A stretch of DNA of 64,000 nt from contig JAFDZA010000030.1 in NCBI GenBank assembly GCA_018267135.1, forward strand, positions 1-64,000, written 5' to 3'. Under the pieces are notes generated by a model. That model did no database searches. It saw only the letters and a list, made by a program, of their open reading frames with translations, and was not told the origin of the DNA. Of the stretch, positions 24,309-33,788 are shown piece after piece; the first letter of the stretch is position 1; each line of letters opens with the position of its first letter. The stretch comes from Bacteroidota bacterium (GTDB lineage: Bacteria; Bacteroidota; Bacteroidia; Cytophagales; Cyclobacteriaceae). Made by a program: the position numbers and the translations under genes.

Positions 24309-26723
24309 ATGGCAGCAAATAATAAAGAAACCATTTACCTCCCCTTAGAAAATGTAGAAAGTGAACATTGCGCGTTGATCGTTGACAAAGGGTTATCAAA
24401 AATTGAGGGTGTGGTAGCTCACAAGGTTGAACTCAACAATCAAAGAGCCGTCATTACGGTAAGCGACCCTCAGGTTGTAAATGAGGCCGTAAAAGCAATT
24501 AAAGGTTTAGGCTATGGCGTAACTACTGTAAAAAAATCATTTCCGGTTTTAAACATGTCGTGTGCCTCTTGTGCCATTAGTGCAGAGAGTGCCGCCAAAG
24601 CCGCGAACGGGGTGGTGAGTGCTTCCGTAAATTTTGCGTCTGGAATATTGCAGGTAGAATACATTCCTACCATCACTACACCGCAGGCATTACAAAAAGC
24701 GGTGCAAGCCGTTGGCTACGACCTACTGATGGCAGACGAGGTTACACAACATGACACTATAGAGGCGTTGCACGAAAAAAAGATCCATCAGTTAAAAAAC
24801 AAAACCGTTTGGGCGCTTCTTCTTTCATTACCGGTAGTAGTGATCGGCATGTTTTTTATGACGATCCCGTATGCGAACGAAATCATGTGGTTGTTTGCTA
24901 CTCCGGTAGTAGTTTGGTTAGGCCAGGATTTTTTTATTAACGCGCTAAAGCAGGCCAAACATCGGTCTGCTAACATGGATACGCTGGTGGCATTAAGTAC
25001 AGGAATTGCCTATTTGTTTAGTGTATTCAATATGTGGTTTCCGGAATTTTGGCATACGCGGGGGTTGCACGCGCACGTTTATTTTGAAGCCGCCTCTGTG
25101 GTAATTGCTTTTATTTTGTTGGGAAAATGGTTGGAAGAAAAAGCGAAGGGCAATACTTCTTCTGCCATTAAAAAATTAATGGGGCTGCAACCCAAAACAG
25201 TTACAGTAATACAACCAAACGGTGCAGAGAAACAAATAGCCGTAGAAGAAGTAACGATAAATGATATTGTTTTGGTAAAACCAGGTGAAAAAATTGCTGT
25301 GGACGGGATGGTTATTTCGGGAAGCTCCTATGTGGACGAAAGCATGTTGACCGGTGAACCCATACCCGTGTTGAAAAAAGAAAACGAGAAGGTGTTTGCA
25401 GGAACTCTTAACCAAAAAGGAAGTTTTCAATTCGCGGCCGTAAAAGTAGGGAAAGAAACAATGCTTGCCCAAATCATAAAAATGGTGCAAGATGCACAAG
25501 GAAGCAAAGCTCCGGTTCAGAAATTAGTTGATAAGATAGCGGGCATTTTTGTGCCGGTGGTAATAGGTATCGCCATTCTAACATTCACTTTATGGGTTAT
25601 TTTAGGAGGCGATAACGGTATTGTGCACGGCTTATTAGCAGCGGTAACAGTTTTGGTTATTGCCTGCCCTTGTGCATTAGGGTTAGCCACTCCTACCGCC
25701 ATTATGGTGGGGGTAGGTAAAGGTGCTGAAAATGGAATATTGATTAAAGATGCTGAAAGTCTGGAGTTGTCTCAAAAGATAAATGCTATTGTGCTGGATA
25801 AAACAGGTACAATTACGGAAGGCCGTCCGCAGGTTACAGACATCAAATGGAAAAACGATAATGACACTGCCCGGGCAATTCTGGTAAGTATCGAAAAACA
25901 ATCCGAACATCCGTTGGCCGAAGCTATTGTAAAATACTTCCATGCTACACCAACCATTTCATTATCCTCTTTTGAAAGCATTACCGGAAAAGGAGTAAAA
26001 GCATACTATCATGATGAAGAATATATTGTTGGAAATAAAAAACTGATGACGGAAAGTAACATCGCGATAGATGAATCATTACAAAAGCAAGCAGAGGAAT
26101 GGAGTAAACAATCTAAAACGGTTATTTGGTTTGCCAATAGTAAGCAAGTTCTTTGCCTAATTGCTATTGCCGATACTATTAAAAGCACCTCGGCAGAGGC
26201 CATTAAACAACTGCAAAGTATGGGCATTGACATATACATGCTCACAGGCGATAACGAAGCCACGGCCAAAGCTATAGCACAGCAAACCGGCATTAATCAT
26301 TACAAGGCAGAAGTATTACCACAACATAAAGCCGATTTTGTAAAAGAATTACAGTTCCAGGGCAAAACAGTAGCCATGGCGGGCGATGGTATTAATGACA
26401 GCACCGCTTTAGCAACAGCCGATGTAAGTATCGCGATGGGAAAAGGAAGCGACATTGCAATGGAGGTGGCCAAGATGACGATTATCTCTTCCGATCTAAC
26501 CAAAATTCCTCAGGCCATTAAACTTTCTAAACAAACGGTTTCCACCATTCAACAAAATTTATTTTGGGCATTTATATACAATGTTATCGGTATTCCGGTA
26601 GCCGCAGGCATTCTTTATCCAATAAATGGTTTTTTATTGAATCCGATGATAGCCGGAGCTGCAATGGCTTTAAGCAGCGTAAGTGTGGTAACGAATAGTT
26701 TAAGACTAAAATGGAAAAAGTAA
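24309..26723 (+). CDS. copA: Copper-exporting P1B-type ATPase
   Basis: The ATG at 24309 is preferred to the GTG just before it, giving 804 residues. A first HMA-like domain lacks CxxC. The second (about 78-145) has MSCASC. Eight membrane helices follow, with CPCALG in the sixth, YN in the seventh and MALSS in the eighth, the set typical of Cu(I) pumps. Catalytic motifs are TGEP, DKTGT, SEHP, TGDN and GDGIND. It pumps copper out of the cytoplasm. It is preceded by the control region shared with the chaperone gene. Confidence 0.95.
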   Translation: MAANNKETIYLPLENVESEHCALIVDKGLSKIEGVVAHKVELNNQRAVITVSDPQVVNEAVKAIKGLGYGVTTVKKSFPVLNMSCASCAISAESAAKAANGVVSASVNFASGILQVEYIPTITTPQALQKAVQAVGYDLLMADEVTQHDTIEALHEKKIHQLKNKTVWALLLSLPVVVIGMFFMTIPYANEIMWLFATPVVVWLGQDFFINALKQAKHRSANMDTLVALSTGIAYLFSVFNMWFPEFWHTRGLHAHVYFEAASVVIAFILLGKWLEEKAKGNTSSAIKKLMGLQPKTVTVIQPNGAEKQIAVEEVTINDIVLVKPGEKIAVDGMVISGSSYVDESMLTGEPIPVLKKENEKVFAGTLNQKGSFQFAAVKVGKETMLAQIIKMVQDAQGSKAPVQKLVDKIAGIFVPVVIGIAILTFTLWVILGGDNGIVHGLLAAVTVLVIACPCALGLATPTAIMVGVGKGAENGILIKDAESLELSQKINAIVLDKTGTITEGRPQVTDIKWKNDNDTARAILVSIEKQSEHPLAEAIVKYFHATPTISLSSFESITGKGVKAYYHDEEYIVGNKKLMTESNIAIDESLQKQAEEWSKQSKTVIWFANSKQVLCLIAIADTIKSTSAEAIKQLQSMGIDIYMLTGDNEATAKAIAQQTGINHYKAEVLPQHKADFVKELQFQGKTVAMAGDGINDSTALATADVSIAMGKGSDIAMEVAKMTIISSDLTKIPQAIKLSKQTVSTIQQNLFWAFIYNVIGIPVAAGILYPINGFLLNPMIAGAAMALSSVSVVTNSLRLKWKK

Positions 26724-26729
26724 ACCTGT

Positions 26730-26793
26730 AAATCTTGTAAATCAAACACAAAATATCACAATCAAATCATACTAAATTTTATTCAACTTTGTA
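26730..26793 (+). promoter_or_regulatory. Copper control region of the chaperone gene
   Basis: This is the second copy of the block seen before copA, with 32 of 40 bases shared, followed 56 bases from its start by the same CAACTTTGT box (26786-26794). A further CAAATCATACT (26765-26775), identical to bases in the copA copy (24235-24245), adds a third AAATC half-site. It lies in the 101-bp gap after copA and gives the chaperone its own regulated promoter. Confidence 0.7.
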
Positions 26794-26824
26794 TCGTTTT
26801 AATTCAATATAAAATTTTAATACT

Positions 26825-27058
26825 ATGGAAAGCAATCAACAGAAATTTCAATTTAAAACAAATATCAATTGTGGCGGGTGCATCGCCTCAGTAAAACCAT
26901 TTCTGGACCAAGCCGAAGGCGTGTGCGAATGGCACGTAGACACCACCAACCCCAACAAAGTTCTTACCGTGCAGGCAGAAGGAATTTCTCCTCTGAAAAT
27001 TATAGAAACAGTGCAAAAGGCAGGCTTTAAAATTGATACACTCCAGCCCCAAGCATAA
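26825..27058 (+). CDS. Heavy-metal-associated (HMA) protein, CopZ-like copper chaperone
   Basis: The 77 residues are a single ferredoxin-like HMA domain with the metal motif NCGGC near residue 16 and the usual GVCEWHVDTTNP and KAGFKID elements. It should bind Cu(I) in the cytoplasm and hand it to CopA or to the AraC-HMA sensor. The control region matches that of copA, so the two are probably induced together. The length is normal for a free-standing chaperone. Confidence 0.88.
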   Translation: MESNQQKFQFKTNINCGGCIASVKPFLDQAEGVCEWHVDTTNPNKVLTVQAEGISPLKIIETVQKAGFKIDTLQPQA

Positions 27059-27147
27059 TCATCGGTCTATAAAGTACGGCCCGGTACAGCAACTACCTGA
27101 TATTTTTAGTTTCTTTGTAACTTAAATGATTACATTCTAACTTCATC

Positions 27148-27558
27148 ATGAGCAAATTAATTATTAACCGGCTCGATTATGCACGAATTAAAAAGTGCAT
27201 CAGCGATGCCAAACAATTCAAGTCAATCAGCAAAACCGAAGCCGACAAACTGATTAAAGAATTAGACTCGGCCGAAGTGGTGGAGCCCGAAGAGATACCC
27301 TCTAATGTGGTAACGATGAACTCCATTGTAAAACTGAGTTTTCTCAACAGTAACAAACAAATTCAGTTTCAAATCGTGTATCCCGATCAGGCCAATGTAA
27401 AAGAAAATAAAATCTCAATTTTCTCCCCTATTGCCACGGCCCTCATCGGGTACAAGGCAAAAGATGAAATAGAATGGATTGTACCGGCCGGGCTTACCCG
27501 AATCCGGGTGGATGCCATCGTGTATCAACCCGAAGCAGCCGGTGATTACAATTTATAA
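27148..27558 (+). CDS. GreA/GreB-family (Rnk-like) protein
   Basis: This 136-residue protein has a short helical N-terminus and a C-terminal GreA/GreB FKBP-like domain: VVTMNSIVKL, IVYPDQANVKENKISIFSPIATALIG, and ending in WIVPAGLTRIRVDAIVYQPE. The long coiled coil of true Gre factors is missing, so it resembles Rnk, which binds RNA polymerase in the secondary-channel region. Expect a role in transcription elongation or nucleotide balance. It converges with the GH18 gene, and a strong hairpin lies between. Confidence 0.82.
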   Translation: MSKLIINRLDYARIKKCISDAKQFKSISKTEADKLIKELDSAEVVEPEEIPSNVVTMNSIVKLSFLNSNKQIQFQIVYPDQANVKENKISIFSPIATALIGYKAKDEIEWIVPAGLTRIRVDAIVYQPEAAGDYNL

Positions 27559-27568
27559 TGAGTTGGAA

Positions 27569-27593
27569 GGTATCAACGCTTAGCGTTGATACC
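27569..27593. terminator. Perfect hairpin between convergent genes
   Basis: An 11-bp perfect inverted repeat (27569-27579 with 27583-27593) has a 3-base loop, TTA. That loop is the stop codon of the GH18 gene read on the minus strand. No T run follows on either side, so it is not a textbook intrinsic terminator. It could protect 3' ends or separate the two converging transcripts. Confidence 0.55.
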
Positions 27594-28722
27594 CAAACTC
27601 TTCATTAATGGTTTTGAGCAGATAACTTTTTGCATCACTAAAATATTCCCAAAACATCGTGCCGGCCAGTTTGTATTTCTTTACATAATCGCATTTCTTT
27701 TTAACCGACTCCTCGTCATCGTACGTAATAAATATTTTCTTATCAGCATTAAACAAATAAGATGCCTGCGAGGCGGCATCCCAATGTCTTACAAATCCTT
27801 TTTTGTTTACCAAACTATCCTTAAGAAAGGTGTAACCTCCGCCAAACATCGGGCGCACCGGTATTTGGTATAGACCATTGTTTTCCGTGCTGGCCGTTAT
27901 TTTTCCTTTTCCGTAAAATCCTATTCCCATAACAACCTTCGAAAGATCCACTCCCACCTTTTTTAAATTTTGAATACAGATATCCGTTGAATAGATATAC
28001 GGCATATTGGCCGGAGCATATAGGTTTGAGTGATGTGCCGCCATATTATCGTAGGTACCATCAAAATCATAACTCATCAGGTTAATATAATCCAGGTATT
28101 TCTGTGCCATTTCCATTTGGGTGTGCTGCAAAAACTCGCGCGAGCCGCCAATGGCGGTGGTTACTAAATATTTCTTGTTGGTTTTCTTACTCAGGGCATC
28201 TAACTCCTCGCGAAGGTTTTTAAATAAATTGGTATAGCCGGTTCGGTCTTGCGGGCGAAATACATTGCTGTCGCCCACCATGCCCGGATATTCCCAATCA
28301 ATATCTACACCGTCTAAATGGTATTGGGCCACAATCTGTACTGCGCTTTGGGCAAACAGGCGGGTAGAGGCCTCCGTTAATACGGCATCCGAAAAATGTT
28401 TGCTCCAGATCCATCCACCCACTGATATTAGAATCTTTAAATCCGGATTTTTTAGTTTCAGCTTATTCAGGTTCCGGAAATTTACAGTGTCGGTCTTTTC
28501 GTTGTGCAGCCAGGCCAAGTTATCTTTTATGTCAACAAAAGCATAATTGATGTGCGACAGCCGGCTTGCTTCCATTACGGAAGTCTCAACAAGGTTGCCA
28601 TCGTATCCACCCACGTAACCGATTATTACCGGCTTGGTTGATTTTTGGGCGAAAGAAAAAAGAGCCGTTGCGGGAACTAAGAGGCAACTCAGAGCGATCG
28701 AAAAAAGAGTGCGTTTGTGCAT
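27580..28722 (-). CDS. Secreted GH18 chitinase-like glycosidase
   Basis: The 380-residue protein has a signal peptide (ending near FSFAQ) and a GH18 barrel. The catalytic signature DGVDIDWEYP fits DxxDxDxE, and SVGGW and INLMSYDF are the other family strands. It should cleave beta-1,4-GlcNAc links in chitin or peptidoglycan-like glycans by substrate-assisted catalysis. There is no binding module or secretion-system tail. It is divergent from the GH9 gene, so the pair may be co-regulated from the gap between them. Confidence 0.92.
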   Translation of the reverse strand: MHKRTLFSIALSCLLVPATALFSFAQKSTKPVIIGYVGGYDGNLVETSVMEASRLSHINYAFVDIKDNLAWLHNEKTDTVNFRNLNKLKLKNPDLKILISVGGWIWSKHFSDAVLTEASTRLFAQSAVQIVAQYHLDGVDIDWEYPGMVGDSNVFRPQDRTGYTNLFKNLREELDALSKKTNKKYLVTTAIGGSREFLQHTQMEMAQKYLDYINLMSYDFDGTYDNMAAHHSNLYAPANMPYIYSTDICIQNLKKVGVDLSKVVMGIGFYGKGKITASTENNGLYQIPVRPMFGGGYTFLKDSLVNKKGFVRHWDAASQASYLFNADKKIFITYDDEESVKKKCDYVKKYKLAGTMFWEYFSDAKSYLLKTINEEFGYQR

Positions 28723-28848
28723 GTTATTTTTTTGTTAAATAGAACAAGTGGTATCTCCAACTAAACAAAATATCATTGCCTTATTCTGTTCCGGATGATA
28801 TATTCACGCAAAAAAAATAGTTCACCAACAATTTCCAAACAAATAAGA

Positions 28849-31296
28849 ATGAAAAAAATAGCAACTACCTTAATGAGTCTAATTTTATTCAGCAGTTTTT
28901 TGCTCGCACAAATTGATGAATCGCTAAAAGAAGATATACGCAAAACAGGCTATGTACATACCCCGTTGACGTTGGATTACAGTAAGTCGCTCGAAACCCG
29001 GGGTCTTGCCAAAAAGGTATTGGCTTCAGTTGTTCTCTGCGATATGGAAAATTTAGACAAGTGGTCGCACAAGGGTTTTGGCGGTATGCGTCTTACTGCC
29101 GAAAGAAGTAAGTCGGGGAAAAACAGCTTGCGTCTGGTATCTCAAACTACTAATCCCACCTTTCTGGGCTGGGGTGTAGGCATGGGCACTTCCATGGCCA
29201 CCTACGAAGTGGGCGGTGCTAACTGGGAAAAATACAATCGTCTTCACTTTTATATTTATCCGAATTGTGAAGGCGCGCGCAGCATCTACCTTAATTTGTA
29301 CGTTGAGAATGACGGCAAAATAAAAGTGCCCGATCCTTACGAGCGCGAAGGGATACATGAAATCAACTTAGTAAACGGGCAATGGAATGAGTGCTATGTA
29401 GAGATGCCCGAGCTGCCGCGCGATAAAGTCAGCCGCCTGAAGTTTGCTATCGAAATATTTGGGAAAGAACGCACCATGGGCGATTCGCTCAAGTTTGATA
29501 TTGACAAAGTATCGTTGCAGACAGTAGAAAACCCAGAAGTAGCGAGCGGGTGGGTACCGGCTGAAAACCGGGTGATCTACTCCACCACCGGCTATGGCAT
29601 AGAAAGCGAAAAAACGGCTATCGTACATGTAAAAAATAATAACGGCCAATTTCAATTGATTGACAACGCCACCAACAGCGTGGTGTACCAAGGTAAAATC
29701 AATACTCATAAAACAACGATCGGTAATTTTGAAACAGCCGACTTCAGCGATTTTAAAAAAGAAGGCCAGTACCAGCTTCGGGTAGGCAGTGTTTCTACCC
29801 GGCCCTTTTACATCAGCTCAAATATTTGGGAAAACTCTGCCTGGCGTATGCTGAATTATGTCTTCTGCGAACGCTGCGGATACCCCATCCCCGGCAAACA
29901 CGGTGCCTGCCACAGCGATTTGAATGCTACTTATAATGGAAAAATATTTCCATTTAACGGAGGCTGGCACGATGCAGCCGATATGTCGCAACAAGTATTA
30001 CAATCGGGCGAAATTATTTTTTCGCTGCTCGAAATGGCCAACAGAGCCAAAGAAAAAAATAATTTACCATTATTTTTAAGACTTCAGGAAGAAGCCGAGT
30101 GGGGCATCGATTGCATTTTAAAAGCCCGTTTGGGCGATGGCTACCGGGCACAAATCTGGGGTACCAACTTATGGACAGACGGCTACATTGGCACCAAAGA
30201 CGATTCTTCGAGGTGGCGCAAGGTGCATGTTCACAACCGGGCTTTTGAAAATTTTGTGTTTGCCGGCATCGAAGCATTCGCCTCGTTAAGCATAGACAAT
30301 GATCCGGTTTTAAAAGAAAATTTGCGCCAGGTGGCTGAAGAAGATTATGCCTTTGCAAAAAAGCGGTTTGATAGCTTGGGGTTTAACGATCTCACCAGCA
30401 TCGGAGGCGGGGGCGACCATGCCGCCATGGCTTCTAACAGCCAATATGCGGCCAACATTTCGTTTGCCTCCAGTTTGCTGTATAAATTAACCCACAACCC
30501 GGTTTATGCCAATGAGGCTGCCAAGGCCATTCAATATACTATGCAATGCCAGCGCAGCGAACCGCTGAATGATAAAAATAAACTCAGAGGATTTTTTTAC
30601 CGCGACCTGAATAAAAAATCCATCGTACACTATACTCACCAATCGCGCGACCAGGTGTATATGCAGGCGCTCACCGCCTTGTGCGAAAACCAACCTCAAC
30701 ATCCGGATTACAAAAAGTGGGAAGCCTCTATTAAAATGTATGGCGATTACCTGAAAACCATCATGCAATATGTGCAGCCGTATGGCCTGGTGCCGAGCGG
30801 AGTGTATCAGATAGATGAAGTAAAAGATTCCGTTAATTTTTATAAAGTACAGGTGGGTATCTTTAAAGGAGCTGCCAAAAGCTATAAAGAACAGTTAGCG
30901 AACGGTGTAAAATTAGACGATCAACATTACTTGCGCGTGTTTCCGGTCTGGTTTTCGTTCCGTGGAAATGCGGCCGTACAGCTATCAACCGGAAAAGCAG
31001 CCGCCCTTTGCGGTAAATTTTTGCATGATAAAGAACTTACCAATATTGCCGAACAGCAACTGTTTTGGATTGTAGGTAAAAATCCGTTTGGCCAATCTAT
31101 TATGTGGGGTGAAGGCGACAACTACCCACAATTATATACCGCCTTGCCCGGTGAAACCGTGGGTGCCATACCGGTAGGTATGCAATCGAGGTATAATGAA
31201 GACAAACCCTACTGGCCGCAATTTAATACCGCTACCTACAAAGAAGTTTGGGTAGCCCCTGCAGCCCGTTGGCTATCCCTTATTTCTGAGTTTTAA
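28849..31296 (+). CDS. Secreted GH9 family glycoside hydrolase (divergent cellulase)
   Basis: The start at 28849 (MKKIATTLMS) gives a clean signal peptide and 815 residues; an upstream ATG at 28795 would add 18 polar residues. An N-terminal jelly-roll-like region (about 45-230) precedes an Ig-like domain (about 245-325) and the GH9 barrel. GGWHDAADM supplies both aspartates, and YKEVWVAPAARWL at the C-terminus supplies the acid glutamate near residue 799. The usual histidine motif near the end is replaced by WIVGKNPFGQSIMWGEG. Likely substrates are beta-glucans or related polymers. A strong terminator follows. Confidence 0.86.
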   Translation: MKKIATTLMSLILFSSFLLAQIDESLKEDIRKTGYVHTPLTLDYSKSLETRGLAKKVLASVVLCDMENLDKWSHKGFGGMRLTAERSKSGKNSLRLVSQTTNPTFLGWGVGMGTSMATYEVGGANWEKYNRLHFYIYPNCEGARSIYLNLYVENDGKIKVPDPYEREGIHEINLVNGQWNECYVEMPELPRDKVSRLKFAIEIFGKERTMGDSLKFDIDKVSLQTVENPEVASGWVPAENRVIYSTTGYGIESEKTAIVHVKNNNGQFQLIDNATNSVVYQGKINTHKTTIGNFETADFSDFKKEGQYQLRVGSVSTRPFYISSNIWENSAWRMLNYVFCERCGYPIPGKHGACHSDLNATYNGKIFPFNGGWHDAADMSQQVLQSGEIIFSLLEMANRAKEKNNLPLFLRLQEEAEWGIDCILKARLGDGYRAQIWGTNLWTDGYIGTKDDSSRWRKVHVHNRAFENFVFAGIEAFASLSIDNDPVLKENLRQVAEEDYAFAKKRFDSLGFNDLTSIGGGGDHAAMASNSQYAANISFASSLLYKLTHNPVYANEAAKAIQYTMQCQRSEPLNDKNKLRGFFYRDLNKKSIVHYTHQSRDQVYMQALTALCENQPQHPDYKKWEASIKMYGDYLKTIMQYVQPYGLVPSGVYQIDEVKDSVNFYKVQVGIFKGAAKSYKEQLANGVKLDDQHYLRVFPVWFSFRGNAAVQLSTGKAAALCGKFLHDKELTNIAEQQLFWIVGKNPFGQSIMWGEGDNYPQLYTALPGETVGAIPVGMQSRYNEDKPYWPQFNTATYKEVWVAPAARWLSLISEF

Positions 31297-31317
31297 ATTC
31301 GACATTAAAACCTTATC

Positions 31318-31350
31318 AAGACCGCTTTCGGGCGGTCTTTTTTATTTTTT
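31318..31350 (+). terminator. Rho-independent terminator after the GH9 gene
   Basis: An 8-bp stem AAGACCGC/GCGGTCTT (31318-31325 with 31332-31339) with a 6-base loop is followed by a long T-rich tract. It insulates dnaN from the GH9 transcript. Confidence 0.93.
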
Positions 31351-31408
31351 TCCGATTGTCATTTCTTATTAACTTTACCGCTCATTATCAACCACTAATC
31401 AGATTTCG

Positions 31409-32533
31409 ATGAAGTTTATTGTCAACTCCAGCTACCTGCTCAAGCAGCTTTCTAATATTAACGGAGTCATTACCACCAACCCGGTAGTGCCCATTTTGGA
31501 AAATTTCCTTTTTGAAATAGATAAAAGCAAACTCACGGTTACTGCGTCTGATTTGCAAACGTCTATGATTACCGAACTGAACGTAGAATCTAAAGAGAAA
31601 GGCAATATTGCCGTACCTGCCAAAATATTGCTCGAAACTTTAAAAAATCTACCCGACCAACCCGTTACATTTTCAATTGACGAATCCAGCTACGGTATAG
31701 AAATCAGTTCCGACAACGGCCGTTATAAATTGGCAGGTGAAAATGCTACCGACTTCCCTAAAGTTCCTTCGGTAGCTAGCGATTTTTCGGCTCATATCTC
31801 TACCGAAGTACTGGCGCGTGCCATTAACAACACCATTTTTGCTACCAGCAGCGATGAACTCCGCCCGGCCATGACGGGTGTTTATGTTAACCTGGGCGAC
31901 AAGAATACTACCTTTGTGGCTACAGACGGACACCGGCTGGTGCGCTATCGTAGATCGGATATAAAATCAGAAAACGGAAACACCATCATTATACCTCGCA
32001 AAGCTCTGAATTTACTGAAAGCAACTTTGCCCACCGAAAATACTGACGTAAGCATAGACTTTAACATGAGCAATGCCTTTTTCCGTTTTGGAAATATCCG
32101 CATGATTTGCCGATTAATAGATGAACGCTTTCCAGATTACGAAAACGTAATCCCTACTTCCAACCCGATTAAGATGACGATTAGCCGCACCGACCTGCTC
32201 GGATCGTTGCGAAGAATTTCTATCTATGCCAATAAAACCACCCATCAGGTTCGGTTAAAAATTACGGGTAGCGAACTGCAAGTATCAGCCGAAGATATTG
32301 ATTTTTCTAACGAAGCCAACGAACGTCTTTCGTGCGAACACGAAGGAGAAGATATTGAAATCGGTTTTAACGCCCGCTTCCTGATTGAAATGCTCAGTAA
32401 TCTGGATACCGATCAAATCAAATTAAATATGTCAGCTTCTAACAAGGCAGGCTTAATTGTGCCGGCTGAAAAAGAAAAAGGCGAAGATATTTTAATGCTG
32501 GTGATGCCGGTTATGCTGAATCAGTATGCCTGA
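31409..32533 (+). CDS. dnaN: DNA polymerase III beta subunit (sliding clamp)
   Basis: The 374 residues have the three-domain clamp pattern: an N-terminal MKFIVNSSYLLKQLSNINGVI, the central ATDGHRLVRY with the typical sequence around residue 170, and the C-terminal VMPVMLNQY. The clamp tethers the replicative polymerase and other DNA enzymes to DNA. It stands alone between two terminators, not next to dnaA or recF as in many bacteria. A TAACTTTA element just upstream is a near-match to the -7 box. Confidence 0.97.
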   Translation: MKFIVNSSYLLKQLSNINGVITTNPVVPILENFLFEIDKSKLTVTASDLQTSMITELNVESKEKGNIAVPAKILLETLKNLPDQPVTFSIDESSYGIEISSDNGRYKLAGENATDFPKVPSVASDFSAHISTEVLARAINNTIFATSSDELRPAMTGVYVNLGDKNTTFVATDGHRLVRYRRSDIKSENGNTIIIPRKALNLLKATLPTENTDVSIDFNMSNAFFRFGNIRMICRLIDERFPDYENVIPTSNPIKMTISRTDLLGSLRRISIYANKTTHQVRLKITGSELQVSAEDIDFSNEANERLSCEHEGEDIEIGFNARFLIEMLSNLDTDQIKLNMSASNKAGLIVPAEKEKGEDILMLVMPVMLNQYA

Positions 32534-32551
32534 TAAAACCTGAACTGAAAC

Positions 32552-32584
32552 AAAAAGCCATCTCAAACCGGGATGGCTTTTTTT
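32552..32584. terminator. Terminator between dnaN and the phosphofructokinase gene
   Basis: An 11-bp stem (32552-32562 with 32572-32582) with a 9-base loop is flanked by A-rich sequence on the left and T-rich on the right. It can end both converging transcripts. Confidence 0.9.
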
Positions 32585-32589
32585 ATGGT

Positions 32590-33681
32590 TCAATCTCCAA
32601 AGCTAATACCCAGTCCTTTGGCCGCCTGCACCAAATAGGAGTTGGGGTTTACAAAATTAGGTTCGCGGGTGGCTTCCTCCAGCGTAACCGATACCACCTG
32701 GTTATTTTTTAAAGCTACCATTCGCCCAAAGTTTTTTTCAAGCACCAGTTCAAAAGCTTTCACACCAAATACAGAAGCCAGCACCCGGTCGAAAGCAGAG
32801 GGTGTGCCACCGCGTTGCACATGGCCGAGTACGGTTTCGCGTATCTCGGCTTTACACCCGGCATCTTTTAGTTGTTTAGAAAGTTGATAGGCCACCCCGC
32901 CCAGACGCACATGCTCAGAGCCTTTCTCGCCTGCCGTAGAGGTAATGGTTCCTTCTTTCGGTTTAGCCCCTTCTGCAATTACAATGTTTACAAACCCGCG
33001 ACCTTTTACATACCGATTCTGAATACGCTCTACCAATTTGTGAATATGGTAGGGGATTTCGGGAATCAAACAAATTTCGGCTCCACCGGCAATGGCTGTG
33101 TGGGCGGCTATCCAGCCGGCATCTCGTCCCATCACTTCCATAATCATGACACGGTGGTGGCTCTCGGCTGTGGTTACCAGTTTATCAAAACTATCGGTGG
33201 CGATCTGCACGGCTGTTTGAAAACCGAATGTCATATCGGTAGCGGAGAGATCATTATCTATCGTTTTAGGCACACCAATTACCGGTATTCCCTTTTGGTA
33301 GAGTACTTTAGAAATTTTTTGTGAGCCATCTCCCCCGATATTAATCACCGCATCGAAATCCAGTTTTTTTAATTTCTCCACTAACTCGTCTGACCGATCA
33401 ATAAATTTTACGCTTCCATCGGGTTGCGTTATCGGAAATTTAATGGGGTTGGATTTGTTGGTGGTTTTTAAAATAGTGCCTCCGCGCACGTGTATGCCGG
33501 CCGTTCTTTTAGAAGTCAGTTTTACAATTTCCTGCGGTTCGTTCAGCACCCCGTTAAATGCTTCGATGCTGCCATACACTTCCCAATTTTTTTCTTTGCG
33601 TGCTCGTTTGGCAATTCCTCGAATAACCGCATTAAGCCCGGGGCAATCGCCACCTCCGGTAAGGATCAAAATTTTTTTCAT
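32590..33681 (-). CDS. pfkA: 6-Phosphofructokinase with mixed ATP/PPi signature
   Basis: This 363-residue PFK-fold enzyme has GGGDCPGLN at the N-terminus, GGDGS near residue 105 and PKTIDND near 130, then MGRDAGWIA and VLGHVQRGG. The Gly in GGDGS is the ATP-type residue, while the Lys in PKTIDND is the one found in pyrophosphate-dependent enzymes and in some ATP-dependent ones such as trypanosomal PFK. The phosphate donor is therefore uncertain, with ATP more likely. It phosphorylates fructose 6-phosphate in glycolysis. It converges with dnaN. Confidence 0.92.
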   Translation of the reverse strand: MKKILILTGGGDCPGLNAVIRGIAKRARKEKNWEVYGSIEAFNGVLNEPQEIVKLTSKRTAGIHVRGGTILKTTNKSNPIKFPITQPDGSVKFIDRSDELVEKLKKLDFDAVINIGGDGSQKISKVLYQKGIPVIGVPKTIDNDLSATDMTFGFQTAVQIATDSFDKLVTTAESHHRVMIMEVMGRDAGWIAAHTAIAGGAEICLIPEIPYHIHKLVERIQNRYVKGRGFVNIVIAEGAKPKEGTITSTAGEKGSEHVRLGGVAYQLSKQLKDAGCKAEIRETVLGHVQRGGTPSAFDRVLASVFGVKAFELVLEKNFGRMVALKNNQVVSVTLEEATREPNFVNPNSYLVQAAKGLGISFGD

Positions 33682-33788
33682 AAAGGTGCATTCAAATAAT
33701 AAAAAACAGAACTGATCTCTTAAACATACTTTGATGATTCATTACAATTAACTCCAATCCCTTATAAGGTTTTGAATCAGGAATTGAT

